Of a DNA stretch of 64,000 nucleotides, positions 1 to 7,391 are shown one piece after another. Numbering within the stretch: the first letter of the stretch is position 1; each line of letters opens with the position of its first letter. The notes beneath the pieces are model-generated. The model had not been told where the DNA came from, did not search any database, and saw nothing but the letters and a program-made list of their open reading frames with translations. A program made the translations under genes and the position numbers. The stretch is from JAFLCL01 sp964502175 (lineage in GTDB: Bacteria; Myxococcota_A; Polyangia; Polyangiales; Sandaracinaceae), in contig CAZCVE010000007.1 of NCBI GenBank assembly GCA_964502175.1, positions 182,728-246,727 of the forward strand, in the 5' to 3' direction.

Positions 1-63
1 GCACTCCGGGCAGCGCACGTCGAGCACGTGCGGCATGGGGAACCAATCGTACGGACCGCTCAC
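1..63 (-). CDS. Partial CDS, N-terminus of a CxxC (zinc-ribbon-like) protein
   Basis: A reading frame starts at a GTG whose last bases overlap the stop codon of the upstream peptidase gene (GTGA, 4-nt overlap) and runs off the left window edge after 21 codons. It reads MSGPYDWFPMPHVLDVRCPE followed by Cys, so it ends in a CPEC knuckle that suggests a zinc ribbon. The overlap implies translation as the third gene of the TetR-peptidase operon. Codons are G/C-ending as in its neighbours. Too little is present to name a family. Confidence 0.45.
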   Translation of the reverse strand, partial: MSGPYDWFPMPHVLDVRCPEC

Positions 64-1667
64 ACGGTCGAGGATGCCGCGTCGTACGGTCGAGCGGCAG
101 TGCGCTTCGCGCCACGGAGGATCGGGTCGGCGTCGCGCCACGACTCGAGCGACGTCCCGGGCTCGGTCGGCACGATGCCGCGCGCGTGGATGACCTCGTC
201 GAAGCTCGTCGCGCCGCCCGTGGCCACGGGGAAATGAGCGAACGCGGTCGTCGCGTAGAAGAGGCGGTAGTGGAAGAAGTTCTTCTGCACGATCACGTCG
301 GCGTCGCGCGCGGACAAGCCCACGCTGCGCCAGAAGCTCGGGTGGATCGGCAGCGGCGGGCCATCCGTCACCACGAGGTGCAGCGCGCCGCCCTCGGGGT
401 GCTGCACGTCGAGCCGCACCATGCGGCCGAAGTCGCCGGTCGTGCGCGCCGACACGATCGCGTCGAGCGGGACCTCCGGCATCTCGTAGCCGGGCGTGCC
501 TCGAAGCACGACGTCGCGACGCGCTCCGTCCTTCTCGAGCCAGAGCTGCGCGACGAGCGCGGGATCGTGCACGGGCACGAACGCGACGAGGTCTCGACCC
601 TTCGCGAGGAAGGCCCGCGCGATGCGCGTGTTGCCGCCCGGCGCGCCCGCGCCGACCACGTCGTCCACGTCGACGAAGATCGCGGGTCCGAGGCGCCCGA
701 GGCTCATGCCTTCGCGGCGCGCCGTGCGTGCAGCGGCGAGACCCTCGTCCACGGAGAGCATCTTCGGCAGCCGTGACTTCCGCTCTTCCCACACGCGATC
801 ACTGAAGCGATCGACCAGCTCGTTCGCGAGGCGCGCATCGCCGTTCGTCGAGACGTGCACGGCCCAGCCGAGGTGCTCGGCGCTCGTGTACGGATGCACC
901 ATGAAGAGGCTCGCCGAGATCACGCGCGGGTCCTTCTCGAGCGCGCGCAGCGCACGGAACACACCGCGCATCGGCTGGAGGAAGTCGATCGTGTTGCCGC
1001 CGCCGAGCACCATCGGGAGCTTGCGCCACGCGTGCACCGGCGCGAGCTCACCGCGGAGCGTGCGGATCAAGCGGTTGCCCGCGCGAAAGCCCGTGGGCGC
1101 GAGATCCCAGTGCGGGTTCGTGCGGTACGCGACGAGCACGTCGACGGGATCGACCATGCCCGACGACAGGTTCGCGTGGAGGTCGTAGCTGACCGCGAGC
1201 TTCACGCGCGGCCCGAGGGTCGCGCGCACCTCGCGCAAGAGATGCGCCTCGGGCGCCTCGTCCATGCCGTCGACCTGCATCGAGCCGTGGAGCGCGAGGT
1301 AGAGGCCGTCGATCGGCCCCGCCGCGCGCAGCGAATCGAGCAGCTCGCTCGTCAGCTCGTCCCAGCACGCGCGCGACAGCGGGCCGCCGGGCACTGCGAG
1401 CGCCGACGTGAGCGGCACGGTCTCGACGTTCCCCGCGAGGCGTGCCGCCTGACGAAAGCCCGTGAGCTCCGCGTGCGGCATGAACGACTTGAACTCGGTG
1501 CCGCGGAGGCCACACGCGCTCGCGAGCTCTGCGCCACGGAGGTGGTGCATGCGATCGAAGTCGACGCGCTCCGTGAGCAAGGGCGAGCGCGAGTTGGCCT
1601 CGTGGAAGAGGCGTCCGTAGGCGATGCGGAGCTGGCGAGCGCCGCGACCGAGCTTCATGCCGAACAT
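60..1667 (-). CDS. M81 family metallopeptidase (MlrC-like)
   Basis: This 535-residue protein matches the M81/MlrC group (microcystinase C type: an N-terminal DUF1485-like domain followed by an MlrC C-terminal domain) in length and motifs. The start reads RIAYGRLFHEANSRSP, the family's usual beta strand plus His-Glu-x-Asn motif. YLALHGSM and SYDLHANLS supply candidate metal-binding Asp/His residues. No signal peptide is seen, so it is probably cytoplasmic. Family members hydrolyse small or cyclic peptides; the substrate here is unknown. The ATG lies 4 nt after the TetR stop codon, so the two are almost certainly co-transcribed and the regulator probably controls peptidase expression. A second ATG three codons in (MKLGRG) is an alternative start. 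Confidence 0.85.
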   Translation of the reverse strand: MFGMKLGRGARQLRIAYGRLFHEANSRSPLLTERVDFDRMHHLRGAELASACGLRGTEFKSFMPHAELTGFRQAARLAGNVETVPLTSALAVPGGPLSRACWDELTSELLDSLRAAGPIDGLYLALHGSMQVDGMDEAPEAHLLREVRATLGPRVKLAVSYDLHANLSSGMVDPVDVLVAYRTNPHWDLAPTGFRAGNRLIRTLRGELAPVHAWRKLPMVLGGGNTIDFLQPMRGVFRALRALEKDPRVISASLFMVHPYTSAEHLGWAVHVSTNGDARLANELVDRFSDRVWEERKSRLPKMLSVDEGLAAARTARREGMSLGRLGPAIFVDVDDVVGAGAPGGNTRIARAFLAKGRDLVAFVPVHDPALVAQLWLEKDGARRDVVLRGTPGYEMPEVPLDAIVSARTTGDFGRMVRLDVQHPEGGALHLVVTDGPPLPIHPSFWRSVGLSARDADVIVQKNFFHYRLFYATTAFAHFPVATGGATSFDEVIHARGIVPTEPGTSLESWRDADPILRGAKRTAARPYDAASSTV

Positions 1668-1671
1668 GTCG

Positions 1672-2307
1672 TCACCTCTTCTTCGTCTTGGGCTTCGTCT
1701 TCGTCTTCTTCTCGGAAGGCTTCGTCTTCAGCGGCTCGAGGAGCTGCTTCCAGATCACGTCGTGGGCGCCGCGCAGATCGAGGTCGTCGGTCACGCGCTG
1801 CACCATCAGGCCGTCCGTGAGCGCGCGCATCGTGGCGACGAGCGCGTCGGCGTCACACGGCGCGACGTCGCCCTTCGCGATGCCCTCGCGCACACGATCC
1901 GCCGCGGCCTTGCGCTGCGCCGCGAACACCTCGACGCCGCGCTGCACGATCTCCTTGCCGCGCTCGCCGCCGATCGTCGCGATCGCCTGCGTGAGGAACA
2001 CGATGCGGTGCTCACGCCCCGCGTGGAACGCGTGCACGGCCTTCATCTGCGCGAAGAGGCGATCGATCGGGTGCGTGTGCTGCTCGATCGCCGCCATCAC
2101 CTGCACGGCCTGCTCGGACATCAGCGCCACGAGCGCCGTCTCGATCACGTGGCCGTGCGTGGGCAGGTAGTAGAGGAGCGTCGGACGCTTGAGGCCGAGC
2201 GCCGCGGCGAGCTTCTCGGTGGAGAGGCCGAGGCCTTCTCGCTCGAGGATCTCCGCCGCGCGTGAGGCGAGCTCGAGACGACGACCGTGATCGATGGGGC
2301 GCGACAT
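1672..2307 (-). CDS. TetR/AcrR family transcriptional regulator
   Basis: This 211-residue protein has an N-terminal helix-turn-helix (residues about 10-55: AAEILEREGLGLSTEKLAAA followed by LGLKRPTLLYYLPTHGHVIE), typical of TetR DNA-binding domains, and a divergent all-helical ligand domain. The C-terminus is a Lys/Thr-rich tail (KKTKTKPKTKKR) that may be a non-specific DNA-binding or disordered extension. I chose the ATG at 2305-2307 over an in-frame TTG at 2323-2325, because the TTG lies inside the operator palindrome. It is the first gene of an operon with the M81 peptidase and probably represses itself through the paired palindromes directly upstream. The ligand cannot be told from sequence. 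Confidence 0.88.
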   Translation of the reverse strand: MSRPIDHGRRLELASRAAEILEREGLGLSTEKLAAALGLKRPTLLYYLPTHGHVIETALVALMSEQAVQVMAAIEQHTHPIDRLFAQMKAVHAFHAGREHRIVFLTQAIATIGGERGKEIVQRGVEVFAAQRKAAADRVREGIAKGDVAPCDADALVATMRALTDGLMVQRVTDDLDLRGAHDVIWKQLLEPLKTKPSEKKTKTKPKTKKR

Positions 2308-2311
2308 GATC

Positions 2312-2349
2312 TGACGAACCGTCAAGTATCATGACCTGACGGTTCGTCA
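2312..2349. promoter_or_regulatory. Double palindromic operator for the TetR regulator
   Basis: TGACGAACCGTCA (2312-2324) and TGACGGTTCGTCA (2337-2349) are perfect reverse complements of each other, and each is itself a TGACG-N3-CGTCA palindrome. Their centres are 25 bp apart. On the minus strand they flank a -10-like GATACT, and a TTGACG lies inside the distal palindrome, so a bound dimer pair would cover the promoter. The site sits 4 nt upstream of the regulator start codon, which is the expected place for TetR autoregulation. Confidence 0.85.
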
Positions 2350-2383
2350 AGGAAGTGTCCCGCCGGAGTGCTTCTCTCTTCGC

Positions 2384-4030
2384 TCACTGACAGGCGCGGA
2401 ACCAGGCCGGTCGACTCTCCGTGTGGAACTCGGTGACCTCGATCGTTCCGTCGAACTGCTCGCCGCTCGCGGTCTCCACGCGCACCTCGTGCGTGCCTGC
2501 CGTCAGCCTCCGTGCGGTCGGCACGTGCTCACCGATCGATCGACCATCGACGCTCACCGCGCCGTCACGCGCGCGATCACAGCCGGCGACGATCCGCGCC
2601 CATCCGAGCGCGGCGGGTGCCTCTCGCTCGCGCTCGCGCGACGTCGTGGCCGCGGGAACGGCCGCGCTCTCCGACATGGGATCCGTCGAAGGCCCGACGG
2701 AGTCACGGACCGCGGAGTCGTCGAGCGGATCGCGCTCGGTGTCCTCGGGCTCGAGGCCGTCGGGCTCGGGGCCATCGGTCTCACCAGGCCGTGAGTCGTC
2801 GACCGCGTCGACCTGATCCTCGACGACGATCACGGCTTCCGCCTCGGGCTCGGCGGCCTCCATCGTGGTGACCACCTCGCTCGACGTCGCGACCTCCGCG
2901 GTCGGCGCGGCCGGCGGGTGCGACAGCGACCAGAGCTCGAGCGCGATGAGGCCGATCACGAGCGTCCCCAAGCCCGTGAGCACCCACGCCCGCACGGGCG
3001 GCGGGGGCTCGATGTTCGCGCCTGTTCCCGCCGTCGCGGAACCGGTCGTCGGCGGGCGCACGAACGGTAGGGCGACCTCACGCGACGATGCGACCTGTGG
3101 AGCCTCCGCGATCGGCGCGGCGCGGACCCTCTTCACGAGCGGCGCGACCCACGCGCGGAGCGCGGCACGTCCATCGCGATCGCTGCGCTTGCGGTACGCG
3201 GCGTCGAGCTCTTCGGCGAAGGCCTCGGCGCTCGACGGACGATCGCGACGGTCGGGCGAGAGCGCGCGCGCGATCAGCGCACGCAAGTCCTCGGACAGGC
3301 GGGGATCGAGCGGCGCTGGCTCGCCGACGAGCAGCTTCATCAGCACCGCGTCGCCCTCGAGCGGGCTCTTGCCCGTGAGCGCGAAGTGCAGCGTGCAGCC
3401 GAGCGCGAACACGTCGGTGCGCGCGTCGAGGGTGCCCTTGGTCGCTTGCTCCGGCGCCATGTAGCTCGGCTTGCCGCGCAAGACGCCGTGCGCGGTCTCC
3501 ACCTCGCGCTTCTTCGCGAACGCGATGCCGAAGTCCGCGAGCTTCACGTCACCGCCCTCGCTCACGAGCACGTTCGAGGGGCTCACGTCGCGGTGCACGA
3601 GCCCGAGCGCGCGACCGCTCTCGTCCTTGGCGCGGTGTGCGTACGCGAGGCCGTGCGCGATCTCTCGCGTCAGGTGGATCGCGAGCTCCTCGGGGATCGC
3701 GAGACCATCGCGCGCGCACGCCGCGTGGAGCGACTCGAGGCTCGCGCCGACGACGAGCTCGAGCGCCTGGAAGGGCACGCCGTCGTGTACGCCGAAGTCG
3801 AGCACCGCGACGAGGTTCGCGTGGTGGAGGTGGCTCGCGAGGCGCGCCTCGTCCGAGAACATCCGCGCGAGCTCCGGATCGGCCGCGAGCTCGGGGCGCA
3901 CCCGCTTGAGCGCGACCTTGCGCACGAAGCCGTCGTGTCCTTCGAGGCTGGCCTCGTGCACCTCGGCCATGCCGCCCTGGCCGAGCCGAGCACCGATGCG
4001 GTAGCGAGCGAAGGTCTCGTTCGTCGACAC
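2384..4030 (-). CDS. Transmembrane eukaryotic-type Ser/Thr protein kinase
   Basis: The kinase domain fills about residues 10-275: glycine loop GQGGMAEV (17-24), the Lys of VALKRV (about 42), catalytic HRDVSPSN (146-153, Asp148), DFG (166-168) and APE (192-194). The HRDVSPSN form, with Ser-Pro in place of Lys-Pro, is the usual myxobacterial Pkn variant. A single membrane helix follows near residues 340-365 (WVLTGLGTLVIGLIALELW), then an acidic Glu/Asp/Pro linker and a C-terminal domain of about 75 residues. That domain contains a carrier-like GTHEVRVETASGEQFDGTIE stretch resembling a PEGA-type domain, probably periplasmic. Start is GTG. It is transcribed away from the PEGA lipoprotein gene beginning 36 bp upstream, so the two may work in one signalling system. 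Confidence 0.9.
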   Translation of the reverse strand: MSTNETFARYRIGARLGQGGMAEVHEASLEGHDGFVRKVALKRVRPELAADPELARMFSDEARLASHLHHANLVAVLDFGVHDGVPFQALELVVGASLESLHAACARDGLAIPEELAIHLTREIAHGLAYAHRAKDESGRALGLVHRDVSPSNVLVSEGGDVKLADFGIAFAKKREVETAHGVLRGKPSYMAPEQATKGTLDARTDVFALGCTLHFALTGKSPLEGDAVLMKLLVGEPAPLDPRLSEDLRALIARALSPDRRDRPSSAEAFAEELDAAYRKRSDRDGRAALRAWVAPLVKRVRAAPIAEAPQVASSREVALPFVRPPTTGSATAGTGANIEPPPPVRAWVLTGLGTLVIGLIALELWSLSHPPAAPTAEVATSSEVVTTMEAAEPEAEAVIVVEDQVDAVDDSRPGETDGPEPDGLEPEDTERDPLDDSAVRDSVGPSTDPMSESAAVPAATTSREREREAPAALGWARIVAGCDRARDGAVSVDGRSIGEHVPTARRLTAGTHEVRVETASGEQFDGTIEVTEFHTESRPAWFRACQ

Positions 4031-4065
4031 GAGGGAGGGACCGACGATAGCTTCCGAGCGTCGTG

Positions 4066-5196
4066 ATGAGAACGCCTGCGCTCGTGATCGCGTCGTTCGT
4101 GCTCGTCCTCGCGGGCTGCGCGGCCGGGACCGTCACGCGCGTGCACGTGCCGCTCGTGATCGAGGCGCAGGGGGACGAGATCGTGCGCGCGCGCAGCGAG
4201 ATCGATCGGGCGGCCGCCGACCTCGAGGTCGAGCTCGCTCCGGTCGAGATCCCCGAGGTGTCGCTGCTCGCGTCGAGCGAGCCGGTGGACTTCGCGTCGG
4301 TGCGACGCGCCTACGACGACGGAGAGCTCGAGGCGTGTCTGTCAGCGCTCCCTTCAGCGGAGCGGATGGAGGAGGCCCTTCGCGTGGGCGATCGCACGAC
4401 GCCGAGCCGCGCGCTCTTCTGGCGCATGGCGTGTCTTCGCGCGCTCGGTCGCGACGACGAGGCGCACCTCGCCGCGAGCGAGCACGCGTCGCGCGAGCTC
4501 CCGCTGCCCGACGATCTCGGCGCAGCCAACACGATCGCGGAGACGATGCTCCGCGACGCACACCGTGCCTCCGCAGCCGCTGCGCGGGTTCCGATCACGA
4601 TCGAGACGACACCTCCGGGAGCCCGCATCGCGATCGATGGTCTGTCGCGCTCCGAGATCACGCCGGCCGCGCCGATGCTCCTGCCCGGTCGCCATCTGGT
4701 GCGCGTGTCGCTGCCCACGTTCGCGCCGCGCGACGTCGCGGTCGACATCGCCGCGGGGCAGAGCGTCGCGCCGATCACGATCGCACTCGCGCGCAGCGAG
4801 CCCGAGGCGGCGCTGCGTGCGCTCGCGGAGCGTCGCGACGAGGGAAGGGCGCTCGAAGACGACGTCTCGCTCTCGTTGCTCGTCGTGTCGCTCCGGAGCC
4901 GCGCGCTCGTGCTCGTGTCGCGCGACGCCGATCGCACGCGCGCCGCGCTGATCACGCTGGAAGACGACGCCGTCTCCGGCACGGTGGTGCGCGCGGAGCG
5001 CGTGGGCCGCGACCAGTGGGACGTGCACGGCCTCCTCCAAGACCTGCTCGTGCGCGGCTCGCTCCTGGCGCCGCCGCCCGAGATCTACGAGCGACCCGAG
5101 CTCTGGATCGCGATCGCGGGCGCAGTGATCGTCGGTGCGGGCATCGCGCTCGGCGTGACGATCCAGCCCGACGTGCGCACGAGGGTCACGTGGTGA
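4066..5196 (+). CDS. PEGA-domain lipoprotein
   Basis: A 376-residue predicted lipoprotein: signal sequence with lipobox VLAGC (Cys at about residue 18), an N-terminal helical/TPR-like region with DDGELEACLSALPSAERM, and a PEGA domain near residues 175-245 (ITIETTPPGARIAIDG, then PGRHLVRVSLPTFAPRD). A terminal hydrophobic helix (WIAIAGAVIVGAGIALGVTI) lies near the C-terminus. PEGA domains are common in cell-envelope proteins of myxobacteria and probably bind envelope partners. ATG at 4066 is used; a GTG at 4063 is directly in front. It is divergent from the Ser/Thr kinase and overlaps the next lipoprotein gene by 4 nt, forming an operon. Confidence 0.8.
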   Translation: MRTPALVIASFVLVLAGCAAGTVTRVHVPLVIEAQGDEIVRARSEIDRAAADLEVELAPVEIPEVSLLASSEPVDFASVRRAYDDGELEACLSALPSAERMEEALRVGDRTTPSRALFWRMACLRALGRDDEAHLAASEHASRELPLPDDLGAANTIAETMLRDAHRASAAAARVPITIETTPPGARIAIDGLSRSEITPAAPMLLPGRHLVRVSLPTFAPRDVAVDIAAGQSVAPITIALARSEPEAALRALAERRDEGRALEDDVSLSLLVVSLRSRALVLVSRDADRTRAALITLEDDAVSGTVVRAERVGRDQWDVHGLLQDLLVRGSLLAPPPEIYERPELWIAIAGAVIVGAGIALGVTIQPDVRTRVTW

Positions 5197-5864
5197 GCGC
5201 GCGCATTCTCTCGATCGTGTGCGCGGCGTGGCTCACGGGCTGCGTCGTCGAGCACGACGTGCTGCTCGATCTCGCGGCAGGGCCGGGCGGCACGCCCGCA
5301 GGCTTCTACTGCCGGGCGCCGAGCGCCACGGGCGGCGCGCCCTTCTTGCTCGAGCAGACCGCGCCGCTCGCGCCTCCGTGCGCGAGCACGTGCGAGAGCG
5401 GTGTGTGTCGCTCGGCGGCGTTCGTCTTCGACTTCGTCGAGACCGACGGCGTCCCGAGCTGTCGCGCGGGCTCGATCGCGTCGTACTGCGACACGAGCCG
5501 CTGCGAGGTCGCGGTGCGTCGGTGCTTCGACGTCGACGTGTGCGTCACGAGCGACGTGCGTCGCACCGTCGAGGTCGCGGACGAGGCGATCCGTCGCGCG
5601 TCGGCGGGCGTGATCCTCGCGGAGGCGCCCGACGGGCCAGTGATGATCCGCATGATCGGTGCCGCGCAACGCTGCGACGAGATCGAGCGCGACGGCCTCG
5701 ATGCCCGCGCGACGTTCGGCTGTGCGTACAGCTGCCCGGCGCAGCTCGACTCCGTCGAGGGCACGGTGCTCCTCGACCTCGACGCGTTCGACGACGAGTG
5801 TGGACAGAGCGCGCTCGCGTGCGCGCTGTTCCTCACGGGACAAGACCCCGTCACGTCGCGCTGA
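5193..5864 (+). CDS. Cysteine-rich hypothetical lipoprotein
   Basis: A 223-residue protein beginning at GTG 5193, which overlaps the PEGA gene stop (GTGA). MSARILSIVCAAWLTGC is a lipoprotein signal peptide with an LTGC lipobox. The mature part contains about 14 further cysteines in short pairs (ASTCESGVC, SYCDTSRCEVAVRRC, FGCAYSC), suggesting disulphide stabilisation outside the cytoplasm. I do not recognise the family. Translational coupling suggests it acts with the PEGA lipoprotein. Confidence 0.75.
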   Translation: MSARILSIVCAAWLTGCVVEHDVLLDLAAGPGGTPAGFYCRAPSATGGAPFLLEQTAPLAPPCASTCESGVCRSAAFVFDFVETDGVPSCRAGSIASYCDTSRCEVAVRRCFDVDVCVTSDVRRTVEVADEAIRRASAGVILAEAPDGPVMIRMIGAAQRCDEIERDGLDARATFGCAYSCPAQLDSVEGTVLLDLDAFDDECGQSALACALFLTGQDPVTSR

Positions 5865-5891
5865 ACCGCGCGAGGGCGGATCAGCTGCCTC

Positions 5892-7214
5892 TCAACCCGT
5901 GCCCTTCAATCCATGCTTGCGCACGAGGTCGGTGACGTAGCTGCGATCGAGACCGCTCTCTCGCGCGACCTTCGCGACGTTGCCGCCCGTGCGATCGAGC
6001 CAGCGCGTGAGGTAGCGGCGCTCGAACGCGTCGACGATCTCGCGCTTCGCATCGCGGAACGGCAGATCGAGGCGCGCGTCGGTCACGTCGTCGGGGATCG
6101 CCGCTGCCTCGGCGGGTCGCGACGTGAGGCTCGGTGCCTCGCCGAGCGTGAGCGTTGCCTCCACCAGGTTCTTCAGCTCGCGCACGTTGCCCGGGAACGC
6201 GTGTCGCTCGAGCTCCGCGATCGCGTCGGCGTCGAACACGTCCTCGACCTCGGCGCTCGAGCCGAGCTCGCGGAGGAAGTGCTCGACGAGCAGCGGCAGG
6301 TCCTCGCTGCGATCGCGCAGCGGCGGCAGATCGAGCGTGACCACCGCGAGGCGGTGGTAGAGGTCGAGGCGGAAGCGGCCTGCGTTCACCTCGGCGCGCA
6401 GGTCACGGTTGGTCGCGGCGATCACGCGCGCGTCGCTCGTCAGATCTCGATCGCCTCCGACGCGCCGGTAGCGCTTGCGCTCGAGCACACCGAGGAGCGT
6501 GGTCTGGAGCGCGAGCGGGAGCTCTCCGACCTCGTCGATGAAGAGCGTGCCGCGCGCCGCGCGCTCGAACGCACCGTGGCTCGTGCGCTCGGCGCCCGTG
6601 AACGATCCGCGCTCGTGACCGAAGAGCTCCGAGGCCACGAGCGTGGGCGCGATGGCGCCGCAGTCTACGACGACGAAGGGCTCCCTCGCGCGCGCCGATC
6701 GCTCGTGGATCGCCTGCGCCGCGAGCTCCTTGCCGGTGCCCGACTCGCCGACGAGCAGCACCGACGTCTCGCTCGCCGCGACCTTGTCGAGGCGCGCCAT
6801 CAAGCGACGCATCATCGGCGAGCGACCGAGCAGCGGGCCGAAGCGCGGCTCGACGGTCGTCTCGACGCTCGTGAGCTCTGCGTCGCTGATGCGCAGCTTG
6901 GTCGCGCCGATCTCGAGGCTCGCGCCGACGAGTGAGCCGAGCGCGATCTCGCCGCGCTCGATCATCACCGCGCCGAGGCGTGTGCCGTTGGTGCTGCCGA
7001 GATCGCGCACGCGCACGCTCGCGCCGGCCGCGCCGAGCTCGACGTGAAAGCGCGAGACGCGCGGGTCGGTGAGGCGCAGGTCGTTGCCCTCGGCCGTCCC
7101 GATCGCGACGCGATCCCCGATCGCATGGACACCACGATCGACGCCCTCGATCACCTCGACACGGATCGTGCGCACCGGCAGCCGCGGAACGGAGGCGTGA
7201 GGCACCGTCGACAT
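5892..7214 (-). CDS. FHA-domain sigma-54-dependent transcriptional activator
   Basis: A 440-residue enhancer-binding protein. An N-terminal FHA domain (about 15-105, with DPRVSRFHVEL and RDLGSTNGTRLG) replaces the usual receiver. The AAA+ domain (about 120-355) carries Walker A GESGTGKE, the sigma-54 contact loop as GSFTGA in place of GAFTGA, and Walker B GTLFIDEVGEL. A Fis-type HTH ends the protein (NVAKVARESGLDRSYVTDLV). FHA domains read phosphothreonine, so it is probably controlled by a Ser/Thr kinase rather than a histidine kinase; the kinase at 2384-4030 is a nearby candidate but not proven. I chose ATG 7214 because a TACGCT hexamer lies 6 nt before it; an upstream in-frame start exists at 7259. 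Confidence 0.92.
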   Translation of the reverse strand: MSTVPHASVPRLPVRTIRVEVIEGVDRGVHAIGDRVAIGTAEGNDLRLTDPRVSRFHVELGAAGASVRVRDLGSTNGTRLGAVMIERGEIALGSLVGASLEIGATKLRISDAELTSVETTVEPRFGPLLGRSPMMRRLMARLDKVAASETSVLLVGESGTGKELAAQAIHERSARAREPFVVVDCGAIAPTLVASELFGHERGSFTGAERTSHGAFERAARGTLFIDEVGELPLALQTTLLGVLERKRYRRVGGDRDLTSDARVIAATNRDLRAEVNAGRFRLDLYHRLAVVTLDLPPLRDRSEDLPLLVEHFLRELGSSAEVEDVFDADAIAELERHAFPGNVRELKNLVEATLTLGEAPSLTSRPAEAAAIPDDVTDARLDLPFRDAKREIVDAFERRYLTRWLDRTGGNVAKVARESGLDRSYVTDLVRKHGLKGTG

Positions 7215-7220
7215 GCCGCG

Positions 7221-7226
7221 AGCGTA
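7221..7226 (-). promoter_or_regulatory. -10-like hexamer TACGCT, leaderless start
   Basis: TACGCT (minus strand) ends 6 nt before the ATG of the FHA-sigma54 activator gene. This spacing would put the transcription start at or next to the start codon. The same arrangement recurs at many genes in this window. Confidence 0.5.
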
Positions 7227-7281
7227 CTCCGAGCCGATCGCGCCGTGGCGCGCGTTCACCCTCCTTTTCAGGCGATTCCGA

Positions 7282-7303
7282 GGTGAGGGATCGATCCCTC
7301 ACC
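7282..7303. promoter_or_regulatory. 22-bp perfect palindrome between divergent genes
   Basis: The half-site GGTGAGGGATC is followed directly by its exact reverse complement, giving a gapless 22-bp dyad. It lies between the divergent FHA-sigma54 activator (start 7214) and the copper monooxygenase-like gene (start 7392). No gene ends here, so it is not a terminator. It looks like an operator or an enhancer-type site for the Fis-like HTH of the activator. I see no clear -24/-12 element. Confidence 0.6.
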
Positions 7304-7391
7304 CCTGACGGGTCCATCCTTCGGTGCGGCGCGCGATCGCTGCGTGATCGCAGCTCGCGCTCGCGGCACGCGTCGTGCGATGCCCGTGGAC

